Program-made: the position numbers and the translations under genes | Shown here: positions 28,731 to 36,696 of the stretch, piece after piece | Numbering within the stretch: position 1 is the first letter of the stretch | Layout of the letters: each line of letters begins with the position of its first letter | Notes under the pieces: model-generated | The model's input: only the letters and a program-made list of their open reading frames with translations | What the model was told of the DNA's origin: nothing | The model's database searches: none | From: Methylocystis sp. ATCC 49242 | Lineage (GTDB): Bacteria > Pseudomonadota > Alphaproteobacteria > Rhizobiales > Beijerinckiaceae | Direction of reading: 5' to 3' | DNA: 64,000 nt | Assembly: GCF_000188155.2 (NCBI RefSeq) | Contig: NZ_KE124774.1 | Coordinates: forward strand, 2,362,356 to 2,426,355

Positions 28731-29192
28731 ATGCTGATCAACACGCCCTCGATCGAACAGCTTTCTAATGTGATTTCGGAAGTTACCGGCCCCGCCTTTC
28801 TGCTTGCGGCGGAGGCGCAGCTCCTGGCGGCGCTGGTCTCGCGGCTCGATCGCATCATCGACCGTTCGCGGTCGATGGGCGATCAGGAGGCAGGAGATCG
28901 CGAGAGCGAGCTGCGGGTCTTGAGGCGGCGCGCCGACCTTATGCACCGCGCCATCTATTGGGGCGTGGCGAGTTGCATCGTCACCAGCCTTCTCGTCATT
29001 GTCAGTTTTGCGGCCGCGTTCTTCCATATTCCCCACGAATATGGAGCGGGCCTCCTTTTCGCTCTGGCGATGGCGCCCTTCACGGCCGCCCTCATCGCCT
29101 TCGCGCGGGAGGTGCGGCTCGGCTATTGGGAGATCGACGCGCAGCCTATGCTTCGCCGAACACCCGCCGGAAAATCGTATCCACATGCTTGA
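28731..29192 (+). CDS. DUF2721 family membrane protein
   Basis: This 153-residue protein fits DUF2721: an N-terminal helix starting in the membrane (ISEVTGPAFLLAAEAQLLAAL), a charged coiled segment (RSMGDQEAGDRESELRVLRRRADL) and two further helices (VASCIVTSLLVIVSFAAAF and GAGLLFALAMAPFTAALIA), closing with REVRLGYWEID. Function is unknown. Its last 47 bases overlap the 3' end of purB on the opposite strand, so the two messages are antisense at their ends. The inverted repeat upstream may control it. Confidence 0.8.
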   Translation: MLINTPSIEQLSNVISEVTGPAFLLAAEAQLLAALVSRLDRIIDRSRSMGDQEAGDRESELRVLRRRADLMHRAIYWGVASCIVTSLLVIVSFAAAFFHIPHEYGAGLLFALAMAPFTAALIAFAREVRLGYWEIDAQPMLRRTPAGKSYPHA

Positions 29193-30453
29193 AGTGGTAC
29201 GAGAGGTCGAACAGTTCGTCGAGTTCGACGGGCGTGAGCTTCGCGCTCACGTCCTTGTCCTGCCCCAGCAGCGTGCGGAACTCGCCCTCGCCGCGCCACA
29301 CCGGCATGGCGTTTCGCTGCACCATCGCATAGGCGTCCTCGCGCGAGACGCCCTTTTGCGTCAGCGCCAGAAGCACGCGCTGCGAATGGACGAGCCCGCC
29401 GAGCCTGTCGAGATTCTTCTGCATGTTCTCGGGATAGACGAGCAGATTGTCGATGACGTTGGTGAGCCGCACGAGCGCGAAGTCGAGTGTCACCGTCGCG
29501 TCGGGGCCGATCATGCGCTCGACGGAGGAGTGGGAAATGTCGCGCTCGTGCCAGAGCGCCACATTCTCCATGGCCGGAATGGCCATGCCGCGCACGAGGC
29601 GCGCAAGGCCGGTGAGGTTTTCCGTGAGCACGGGATTGCGCTTGTGCGGCATGGCGGAAGAGCCCTTTTGGCCGGCCGAGAAATATTCCTCGGCCTCCAG
29701 CACTTCCGTGCGCTGCAGATGACGGATTTCAATCGCGAGCCGCTCGATGGACGAGGCGACAACGCCGAGCGTGGCGAAGAAGGCGGCGTGACGGTCGCGG
29801 GGGATCACCTGCGTCGAAACGGGCTCGGGAACGAGCCCCATCTTGTGGGCGACATATTCCTCGACACGCGGATCGATATTGGCGAAAGTGCCCACTGCGC
29901 CGGAAATGGCGCAGGTCGCGATCTCCTTGCGGGCGTGGACGAGGCGCTCGCGGTTGCGGATGAACTCGGCGTAGGCCTGCGCCATTTTCAGCCCGAAGGT
30001 GACCGGCTCGGCGTGAATGCCATGCGAGCGGCCGATGGTCGGCGTGAATTTATGCTCGAGGGCGCGCCTCCTGATCGCGGCCAGCAGCGCGTCCACGTCG
30101 GCGATGAGCAGGTCCGCCGCGCGCGAGAGCTGGACGGCGAGGCAGGTGTCGAGCACGTCGGAAGACGTCATGCCCTGATGCACGAAGCGCGAATCCGGCC
30201 CGATGAATTCCGCGAGATGGGTCAGGAAGGCGATGACGTCATGCTTCGTCACGCGCTCGATCTCGTCGATGCGGGCGACGTCGAACTCGACGAAATCCGC
30301 CTTGTCCCAGATGTTTTTCGCGCTTTCCCTGGGGATGACGCCGAGCTCCGCGAGCGCGTCGCAGGCGTAGGCCTCGATCTCGAACCAGATCCGGAAACGG
30401 GTCTGGGGCTCCCAGATGACGGTCATTTCCGGACGGGAATAGCGGGGGATCAT
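29146..30453 (-). CDS. purB: Adenylosuccinate lyase
   Basis: PurB cleaves SAICAR and adenylosuccinate in purine synthesis. This 435-residue protein has the fumarate-lyase signature GSSAMPHKRNPVLTENL, the catalytic histidine region MTSSDVLDTCLAVQL, and TIGRSHGIHAEPVTFGLK. It starts MIPRYSRPEM, the standard N terminus; the frame is open further upstream without family similarity. It is not linked to purH, which lies 12 kb away on the same strand. The 3' end overlaps the DUF2721 gene tail-to-tail. Confidence 0.97.
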   Translation of the reverse strand: MIPRYSRPEMTVIWEPQTRFRIWFEIEAYACDALAELGVIPRESAKNIWDKADFVEFDVARIDEIERVTKHDVIAFLTHLAEFIGPDSRFVHQGMTSSDVLDTCLAVQLSRAADLLIADVDALLAAIRRRALEHKFTPTIGRSHGIHAEPVTFGLKMAQAYAEFIRNRERLVHARKEIATCAISGAVGTFANIDPRVEEYVAHKMGLVPEPVSTQVIPRDRHAAFFATLGVVASSIERLAIEIRHLQRTEVLEAEEYFSAGQKGSSAMPHKRNPVLTENLTGLARLVRGMAIPAMENVALWHERDISHSSVERMIGPDATVTLDFALVRLTNVIDNLLVYPENMQKNLDRLGGLVHSQRVLLALTQKGVSREDAYAMVQRNAMPVWRGEGEFRTLLGQDKDVSAKLTPVELDELFDLSYHFKHVDTIFRRVFGEA

Positions 30454-30548
30454 GGGGCCTCGACGGATACGAACATGAAAGCAGGCCGCCGCGAGCGCTC
30501 TCGCGCCGGCGGCGATAAGACCTCGGTTCGCAAATTCGCGGGCCGCGG

Positions 30549-30926
30549 TCAATCCGGCAGGCGCCAGACCCAGATGGCGAGTGGAACGAGCGTGATCTCC
30601 ATGGCGGCGTAGACGAGAAGCAATGTCGCCGGCGTTCCGTCCGCGAACAGGCTCACGATGCGCCCGGCCACGAGGCCGCCCGAGAAAACGGCCGTCGTCA
30701 GCACGGCCGTGTTCCGGCAGGCGTCATTGAAGGCCGCGTAGAGCCAGAAAAAGCCGAGAGCCAGATAAAGGCCCATGACGGCCCGAAGGATATGCGCAAG
30801 GTCGGGATCGAGTTCGTCGACGCCGAGAAAGGCGGCGGCGAACCAGCGGGGCGACACCCCATAGAGCAAGGCGATGGCGGAAACCGTCACGAAAGCGAAA
30901 ATGAGAAAATATTTCTTTGTCTGCAT
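30549..30926 (-). CDS. DUF4345 family small membrane protein
   Basis: This is a 125-residue protein with four predicted helices: FLIFAFVTVSAIALLYGVSP, ILRAVMGLYLALGFFWLYAAF, TAVLTTAVFSGGLVAGRIVSL and LLLVYAAMEITLVPLAIWVW. The RAVMGLYLALG and GRIVSL segments are typical of DUF4345. Function is unknown. The ATG giving MQTKKYF has AGCAGG in front; an in-frame ATG five codons upstream is possible. It precedes purB by 95 bp on the same strand and is divergent from the oxidase gene. Confidence 0.75.
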   Translation of the reverse strand: MQTKKYFLIFAFVTVSAIALLYGVSPRWFAAAFLGVDELDPDLAHILRAVMGLYLALGFFWLYAAFNDACRNTAVLTTAVFSGGLVAGRIVSLFADGTPATLLLVYAAMEITLVPLAIWVWRLPD

Positions 30927-31080
30927 TTCGCGCCTGCTCATATCTGCGGTTGCATCACTACGCACAACTAGCACAGGCGTTGCATGAGGCCATCAGCCGC
31001 GCAAATTCGCCGCGGCCCGGAAAGTTGCGAATGAGCCCATCGGACGCATATGTCCGGAAGGGCGGTATATCGGGGACGTC

Positions 31081-32325
31081 ATGCAAAAGGCGGATGTTGT
31101 CATTCTCGGCGCCGGAATGGTGGGCGTGTCGGCGGCGCTGCATCTGCAAGCGCGGGGACGCGACGCGGTGCTCATCGACCGGCGCGGCGGGGCCGGGCTC
31201 GAGACGAGCTTCGGCAACGCCGGGCTGATCGAGCGGTCGTCGATTTTCCCTTATCTTTTCCCGCGCGATCCCGCCCGGCTCGTCAAATATGCGCTCAACC
31301 TGCTTCCGGAGGCGCATTATCATGTTTCGGCCCTGCCCTCCGTCGGACCGTGGCTGATGCGCTATTGGCGCGAGAGTTCGCCCGAGCGCGTGCTCAGGAA
31401 CATCGAGGCGCGCCGCCCGCTGATCGAAAACAGCCTTGCCGAGCATGAAAAGCTGATTCAACAGGCAGGCGCCGGGGCCCTCCTGCGAAAAACCGGCTGG
31501 ATGAAGCTCTTTCGCAGCGACGCCTCGCTCGCGAGGGGCATGGCTGACGTAGAAAAGCTGCGCGCCTACGGCCTTCACATCGACGTGCTGGACACGGCCG
31601 GCGTCGCGGCGCGGGAGCCCGACCTCGCCGCTGTGGCGGGCGCGGCGCATTTTCTCGACACGGCCTCCGTCGTCGATCCCGGCGCCCTGTCGAAAGCCTA
31701 TGCCGATCTCTTCGCCGCGCGCGGCGGGCGCTTTCGCGCCGGAGACGCGCTGAGCCTGCTGCAGACCGGCGACGGCCGCTGGAGCGTCGAGACCGAGGAA
31801 GGGCCCGTGATCGCCCGCGACGCCGTCGTCGCGCTCGGCCCCTGGTCCGACCAGATTTTCCATGCGCTCGGCTACAATCTGCCGCTGGGCTGGAAGCGCG
31901 GCTATCATATGCATTACGCTGCGCGCGAGGGCGCGAGACTCAACCATCCGGTCCTCGACGTGGATGTCGGCTATCTGCTCGCGCCGATGGCGCGCGGGAT
32001 AAGGCTGACCAGCGGCGCGGAGTTCGCTCCCCGCGACGCGCCGCCCACGCCGGTGCAGATCGAGGTGTGCGAGCCTATTGCACGCAAGATGTTTCCGCTC
32101 GGCGAGCGCCTCGACCCCTCGCCCTGGCGCGGCGCGCGGCCCTGCCTGCCCGACATGCTGCCGGCGCTGGGCCCCGCTCCGCGCCACAAGGGACTGTGGT
32201 TCGATTTCGGCCACGCCCATCACGGATTGACGCTCGGCCCGGTCACAGGCCGTTTGCTCGCCGAGATGATGACCGGCGAGACGCCCTTCATCGACCCGCG
32301 CCCCTATCGCGTAGACAGGTTCTAG
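31081..32325 (+). CDS. FAD-dependent D-amino-acid dehydrogenase-like oxidoreductase (DadA/DAO family)
   Basis: This 414-residue flavoprotein has the FAD motif ILGAGMVGVSAALHL (9-14 GAGMVG) and ARGRDAVLIDRRGG. It ends in the family's second FAD contact DFGHAHHGLTLGPVTG. ETSFGNAGLIERSSIFPY resembles DadA proteins that oxidatively deaminate D-amino acids and feed electrons to quinones. It may act on another amine; the specificity residues cannot be judged by eye. It stands alone, with no alanine racemase nearby. A dispersed repeat follows the gene. Confidence 0.85.
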   Translation: MQKADVVILGAGMVGVSAALHLQARGRDAVLIDRRGGAGLETSFGNAGLIERSSIFPYLFPRDPARLVKYALNLLPEAHYHVSALPSVGPWLMRYWRESSPERVLRNIEARRPLIENSLAEHEKLIQQAGAGALLRKTGWMKLFRSDASLARGMADVEKLRAYGLHIDVLDTAGVAAREPDLAAVAGAAHFLDTASVVDPGALSKAYADLFAARGGRFRAGDALSLLQTGDGRWSVETEEGPVIARDAVVALGPWSDQIFHALGYNLPLGWKRGYHMHYAAREGARLNHPVLDVDVGYLLAPMARGIRLTSGAEFAPRDAPPTPVQIEVCEPIARKMFPLGERLDPSPWRGARPCLPDMLPALGPAPRHKGLWFDFGHAHHGLTLGPVTGRLLAEMMTGETPFIDPRPYRVDRF

Positions 32326-32385
32326 AGTCTTTCCGCTTCATGATTAACCTGAAGGACCCCGGAACTCCCTGTCCAGGCGCGCCTT

Positions 32386-32450
32386 AAAGCGCGTTCAGGA
32401 AAAATGTATGCGGTTTTCCGTTTGAACGCGCGACAAGATGTGAAGCGAGC
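32386..32450. repeat. Dispersed intergenic repeat, copy A
   Basis: It begins AAAGCGCGTTCAGGAAAAAT and continues GCGGTTTTCCGTTTGAACGC, giving inverted segments GCGTTCAGGAAAA and TTTTCCGTTTGAACGC. A second copy at 63781-63846 matches over most of its length, down to the trailing TGAAGCG-GAGC. It is a diverged mobile or REP-like element of a type common in Hyphomicrobiales. Confidence 0.75.
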
Positions 32451-32543
32451 GCCTCATCGCCTCGCAAGGACGGCGAAACCTCCCTCCGCTACAGCTTCCT
32501 GAAACTTGTCGGGAAGCGCTCGGGCGCACGGGTGGGTCATTTC

Positions 32544-33677
32544 ATGCGGGCGCAGAACAGAATTGCCTATATCGACGGATGGCGGGCGCTCGCGATGCTG
32601 CTCGTCTTCTGCGACCACCTCGGCATGAACAGGGAGATCGGCGCCATCTATGCCAAGAGCCCGATCGGCGTCGTCTCCGAATATGGCGAAACCGGCGTTT
32701 TCATTTTCTTTTTCATCAGCGGATATGTCGTCAGCCTGATATGCCTGAAGGAAATCGAGACCTCCGGAGATTTTTGCGCGCCAGCCTTCTACGCCCGCCG
32801 CCTGTTCAGGATCGTTCCGCCCCTGATGCTCTATCTCTTTGTCTGCCTGTCGCTGGGCGCAGGCGGCGTCATCGACTTCTCTCTCGATAATTTTTTCAGT
32901 TCGGCTTTCTATCTGTGCAATTCGACGGCTCCTTTCGTGTCCTGCAACTGGTATGTCGGCCATACATGGAGCCTCGCCTTCGAGGAGCAGTTTTACCTGC
33001 TGTTTCCCCTCGTTCTATCCTTTGTCGAACTGCGAAGGGCGCCGAAGATCATCGTCGCCGCGAGCGCGACGCTGGTCGCGTCCATTCCCTTCGTCTTCAC
33101 GATCTGGTGGATCGGCAAAACGGGATTTTTCATCGCCTACGGGCTGTTCTTCGCCGGTTACGCGGCGGCGAAACATGGCGAGCGCTTCATCGTCGGCGTG
33201 AGAACATACGGGAACGCTGCGCTGATCGTCTCGGCGCTCATCGTCTTTCTGCCCAGAAGCGTCATCGCTTCATTCGGCGATGATGAACGCGCCCGCGCAG
33301 AATTGATCGACTGTTACAGATTCCTGTATGTCGCCGCGATTCCGACGATGGTTCTGCTTTCGGGCGTCGCGAAGACTCCATTACACGACGCGCTGTCCAG
33401 CGGCGTCCTCGCCTATCTCGGTCGGGCGAGCTATTCGATCTATCTCTGGCAGCAATTGTGCAACGGCCCGGTCTTCAACGGCCTCGGCGTTTATGCGCAG
33501 CTCGGCCTGCTGTCGTGCACGGTCTTCTTCTGCATCGCCTTGTTCGAGACAATTGAAAGGAGACTGATCGAACGGGGGCGCGCGCTTTCCGGACGGCTGC
33601 GGCTTCGAGGGCGGCTCCCTCGCGGCGACGCGACGGCCCGACTCCAGTCGGCGACTGGAACGCCGGGCCGCTGCTGA
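32544..33677 (+). CDS. Acyltransferase 3 family membrane protein
   Basis: This 377-residue protein of the acyltransferase-3 (OafA/NodX-like) family has about ten membrane helices. The catalytic-region motif is RIAYIDGWRALAMLLVFCDH, with the histidine of the R-X10-H motif. FFISGYVVSL and FYARRLFRIVPPL follow, then TWSLAFEEQFYLLFPL. Such proteins O-acylate cell-surface sugars using acyl-CoA. The start ATG gives MRAQNRIAY; a GTG four codons earlier is equally open. Codon use is slightly less GC-biased than its neighbours, which may hint at acquisition. It is convergent with the FecR-barrel gene, only two bases between stops. Confidence 0.88.
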   Translation: MRAQNRIAYIDGWRALAMLLVFCDHLGMNREIGAIYAKSPIGVVSEYGETGVFIFFFISGYVVSLICLKEIETSGDFCAPAFYARRLFRIVPPLMLYLFVCLSLGAGGVIDFSLDNFFSSAFYLCNSTAPFVSCNWYVGHTWSLAFEEQFYLLFPLVLSFVELRRAPKIIVAASATLVASIPFVFTIWWIGKTGFFIAYGLFFAGYAAAKHGERFIVGVRTYGNAALIVSALIVFLPRSVIASFGDDERARAELIDCYRFLYVAAIPTMVLLSGVAKTPLHDALSSGVLAYLGRASYSIYLWQQLCNGPVFNGLGVYAQLGLLSCTVFFCIALFETIERRLIERGRALSGRLRLRGRLPRGDATARLQSATGTPGRC

Positions 33678-33679
33678 GC

Positions 33680-34996
33680 CTATCGCCCCGGCGCTCCCGA
33701 GAAGAGATCCGTCAGCGAGAAGCCGTAGCTGACGCCGGCGCGAATGCTGTGCAATCCGCTCATGTTGCAGATCGGGACCGGATAGAGCGCGACATTGGTC
33801 GCATAGGTCGGATAGTCGTGCTGCAGTTTCACGTAGAGATATTCGGCCTTCACCGAAATATTGCTGGTGAGCGCGAATTGCACGCCGCCGCCGACCGTCC
33901 ATCCCGCCAGGAACGGATTGTTCTGGCTGGTTCCAAAAGCGTAGGCCGGGCCGAGCAGATTGGCGCCCGAGAAAGTCCTGGGCGCGATGATGTGACCATA
34001 GGCCAGACCGCCCGTTCCATAGACGAGCCAGCGGTTGAATGCATAGCCGAGCCGGCCGCGGAAGGTGCCCAGATAGCCGCCGCGCGTGCTGGACACCGTG
34101 CCGTGGCCGTTGGTCGAGCCACCGATTTCACTGCGATATTCGGCGTCCGTCTCGAAGCCCGCGACGATGTTCGGCAGGACTTGCCAGTTGTATCCGAGTT
34201 TCAGGCCGCCGAGAAAGCCCACGCCGTTCATCGGGACCGGATCGGCGAATTCGGCGTTGCCGATCGCCGTGCCGACGTTGAAGCCAATGGAGAGGCCGCC
34301 CCAGTTGACCGGGACGGAGCCGAGGTCGAAGGGGGAAGAGCCCCCCGGCGGGACATCGCCGGGCGGGGGCGGCGGAACGTCGTTTCCGCCCGGACCGGGC
34401 GGGGGCGCGCCCTTGCAGGTCTTGTCGAAACTCCAGTCCTTTTTGCCGACCGTTCTCGGCGCCGAAACGCCCGCGTCGGTGACCGTGACGGTCGTGCAGG
34501 GCTTGTCGAGGATACGGCAATTGGCCCCCGAGGCCTGACAGACCTCGATCACGCCGCCGTAAAGCACGGCGTCCGTGCTGCCCTGCCTCGCGCGCACGCC
34601 GAAGGCGGTGCCGCGCACGCCGATCGTCGCAGTGGGCGTGCGCACTTCATAATTCTTGTGGGCCGGCGAGCTGACGAAGCGGAAGGCGCCCTTCGCGGCG
34701 CTGAAGGCGACGCCGTTATTGCCCGCATAAACGAAGCTGTCGAGTCTGACCTTCGAGGACGGCCCCATCTGCAGATTGGTGCGGTCGTCGAAGTTGAATT
34801 TGCCGCGGCTTGCCGCGCCGGTCGTCAGCACTTCCTCGAAATAGACTTCGTCCCCGGCCCTCAGCTTCATGCTGCGGTCGGTGGTCGCTCCATGAACGTC
34901 CTTCTCGATTGTCGAGGCGCTGCCGATCTTCTGCTCGGCAAAGGAGGGAGCGGCAAGGGCGCAAAGCGCCGTAATGGAAATTGCTGTTCTACGCAT
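33680..34996 (-). CDS. FecR-domain protein fused to an outer-membrane beta-barrel
   Basis: This 438-residue protein begins with a signal peptide (RRTAISITALCALAAPSFA). Residues about 25-150 form a FecR domain (DRTNLQMGPSSKVRLDSFVY, then KGAFRFVSS and TPTATIGVRGTAFGV). A Pro/Gly-rich linker lies near 200-225. The C-terminal 210 residues look like a small Opa/OmpA-type barrel of the Hyphomicrobiales Omp25 kind (GGLKLGYNWQVLPNIVAGFE, GRLGYAFNRWLVYGTGGLAY, KAEYLYVKL, IRAGVSYGF). FecR domains usually bind peptidoglycan or sense signals in the periplasm, so this may tether the barrel or act as a surface-display protein. The combination is unusual. Confidence 0.83.
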   Translation of the reverse strand: MRRTAISITALCALAAPSFAEQKIGSASTIEKDVHGATTDRSMKLRAGDEVYFEEVLTTGAASRGKFNFDDRTNLQMGPSSKVRLDSFVYAGNNGVAFSAAKGAFRFVSSPAHKNYEVRTPTATIGVRGTAFGVRARQGSTDAVLYGGVIEVCQASGANCRILDKPCTTVTVTDAGVSAPRTVGKKDWSFDKTCKGAPPPGPGGNDVPPPPPGDVPPGGSSPFDLGSVPVNWGGLSIGFNVGTAIGNAEFADPVPMNGVGFLGGLKLGYNWQVLPNIVAGFETDAEYRSEIGGSTNGHGTVSSTRGGYLGTFRGRLGYAFNRWLVYGTGGLAYGHIIAPRTFSGANLLGPAYAFGTSQNNPFLAGWTVGGGVQFALTSNISVKAEYLYVKLQHDYPTYATNVALYPVPICNMSGLHSIRAGVSYGFSLTDLFSGAPGR

Positions 34997-35191
34997 GAGG
35001 CGCCCCGAAGCTGATGCGACGAAATGGATTGCGAAACGCAAGAAAACGCCGGCCGCGCGAGCCGATGGTAAACAGCTACAGCAGCGGGGCTCGGGGACGC
35101 AACGGGACTGGCCGAAAAGAAATGTATTAATGATCGCGAGTGGCTTTCGCGCCACAGTTGTAAGACATGACGATCGCGACCAGAGCAGCTC

Positions 35192-35797
35192 TTACAGCCT
35201 CACCCTCTCGTCGAGCTCGCCCTCCGCGAAAGGCACCTCGAACTCCGCGACGAAACCGCCGTCGACGAGGCGAACGACCTTCGCGGCCTTCGATCCGACC
35301 ATGACGCGGCCCCCCACGAGCGGGCGTGCGTTCACCTCGACGCTGACGCCGGAGAGCGAAATGTCGTTGATCTTGGCGGTCTTCTCCTTGCCGTTCGACA
35401 GGCGCACGATCGTCCATTGCAGCATCGGCACGATGCGTTTGTGGCGGCGGTTTTCGGGCAGATCCAGCACGTCGCGGTTGGCGAACCACACGAGTTGCTC
35501 GGCCAGTTTCCGGTGCTTCATCTCGGTCAGCTTCAGGCCGATGGCGAAGCCCTCGCCCTCGTGGCGCGAGACGCCGCCCTCGAAGCGGCCGAGCTCCGCG
35601 ATATAGACGATGACCTTTTCGCCGAGCCGCGGCCGAACGGGTGTGGAAAACAGCATCTCGCCCGTGGACATTGCGACGATCCGGCAGGGGTGTTCCGCCC
35701 CCGACGCGAGCATGAACCGGCCCTCGAGATCGACCTCGACAGAATTGTGGATACGCTCCCGCGCAGCGCCTGGCCCGAAATCCGACTGCAAAGACAT
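35192..35797 (-). CDS. Tandem PilZ-domain protein, putative c-di-GMP effector
   Basis: This 201-residue cytoplasmic protein has two PilZ-like domains. The second (about 115-190) has the c-di-GMP motifs RRHKR (117-121) and DISLSG (145-150). The first (about 12-95) has GRFMLASGAEHPCRI and GGVSRHEGEGFAIGL, but its RxxxR and DxSxxG motifs are degenerate, so it is probably structural. The start is uncertain: I use the ATG giving MSLQSDFG; an in-frame GTG 19 codons upstream is possible. It is a natural partner for c-di-GMP enzymes, but the only one in the window is the EAL protein 25 kb away. It is divergent from ccdA. Confidence 0.83.
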   Translation of the reverse strand: MSLQSDFGPGAARERIHNSVEVDLEGRFMLASGAEHPCRIVAMSTGEMLFSTPVRPRLGEKVIVYIAELGRFEGGVSRHEGEGFAIGLKLTEMKHRKLAEQLVWFANRDVLDLPENRRHKRIVPMLQWTIVRLSNGKEKTAKINDISLSGVSVEVNARPLVGGRVMVGSKAAKVVRLVDGGFVAEFEVPFAEGELDERVRL

Positions 35798-35964
35798 GAT
35801 GAAGAGAGTCCGTTGCTGATTTTCAGCAATGGAGATTGCATACAAACTCCTCACGCAGTCTTAATTGTCGACAAGGCCCGCGCGTTAACCGACAGTAAGG
35901 ACTGCAGCCTTTGCGCCCGGGCCCCGCCTGTGGCAGAAACGTGCGGAAGCACACGAGGACCATC

Positions 35965-36696
35965 ATGGCGGCGGACGTCACATTTCCTGCGGCTGCGGCT
36001 GCGGGCTTGCTGTCTTTTCTCTCCCCCTGCGTGCTGCCGCTGGTGCCGCCCTATCTGACCTATCTGGCCGGCGTCAGCATGGAGGATCTCGAAATCGAGA
36101 CACGCTCGGCGGCGCGGCGCGACGTGCTCCTTTCCGCGTTTCTGTTCGTCCTCGGCTTTTCCACGGTCTTCGTGGCTCTCGGCGCGACGGCGAGCGCCTT
36201 CGGCGCGGTGATCCGCGCCAATCTGCAAATCCTGTCCTGGGTCGCCGGCGGCGTCATAATATTGATGGGCCTGCACTTCCTCGGCATACTCAAGGTCGGG
36301 CTTCTCTATCGCGAGAAGCGCGCCGAAATCACCAAGCCCATGGGGCTTTTCGGCTCCTATGTGATGGGGCTCGCCTTCGCCTTTGGCTGGACGCCCTGCA
36401 TCGGGCCCATCCTCGCAGCGATCCTCGCCGTCGCGGGCGCGCAGGAGACCGTGGCGCGAGGGGCCTTGCTGCTCGCAACCTATTCGCTCGGCCTGGGGCT
36501 GCCCTTCATCGTCGCGGGATTCGCGCTGGGACGCTTCCTCGCTTTCGTCGCCCGCTTCCGCAAGCATTTCGGCAAGGTCGAGAAGGTCGTCGGCGTGCTG
36601 CTGATCTTCACGGGCGTCGCCTTCCTCACCGGCGGCGTGCAGGAGATGTCCTTCTGGTTGCTGGAGATGTTCCCCGGCCTGGCGACGCTGGGATGA
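35965..36696 (+). CDS. ccdA: Thiol-disulfide interchange transmembrane protein CcdA
   Basis: CcdA carries reductant from cytoplasmic thioredoxin across the membrane to the cytochrome c maturation thiol proteins. This 243-residue protein has six helices, with the redox cysteines Cys22 in LSFLSPCVLPLVPPYLTYLAG and Cys145 in AFAFGWTPCIGP. ACGAGGACC precedes the ATG. It is separate from both ccm clusters of the window but serves the same pathway. Its stop overlaps the next gene by four bases (ATGA), indicating one message. Confidence 0.95.
   Translation: MAADVTFPAAAAAGLLSFLSPCVLPLVPPYLTYLAGVSMEDLEIETRSAARRDVLLSAFLFVLGFSTVFVALGATASAFGAVIRANLQILSWVAGGVIILMGLHFLGILKVGLLYREKRAEITKPMGLFGSYVMGLAFAFGWTPCIGPILAAILAVAGAQETVARGALLLATYSLGLGLPFIVAGFALGRFLAFVARFRKHFGKVEKVVGVLLIFTGVAFLTGGVQEMSFWLLEMFPGLATLG

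Noticed and set aside
31081-32325. D-amino-acid oxidase gene as part of a catabolic cluster
   Set aside because: The neighbours are a DUF4345 protein, a repeat and an acyltransferase with no common theme, so no cluster is claimed.
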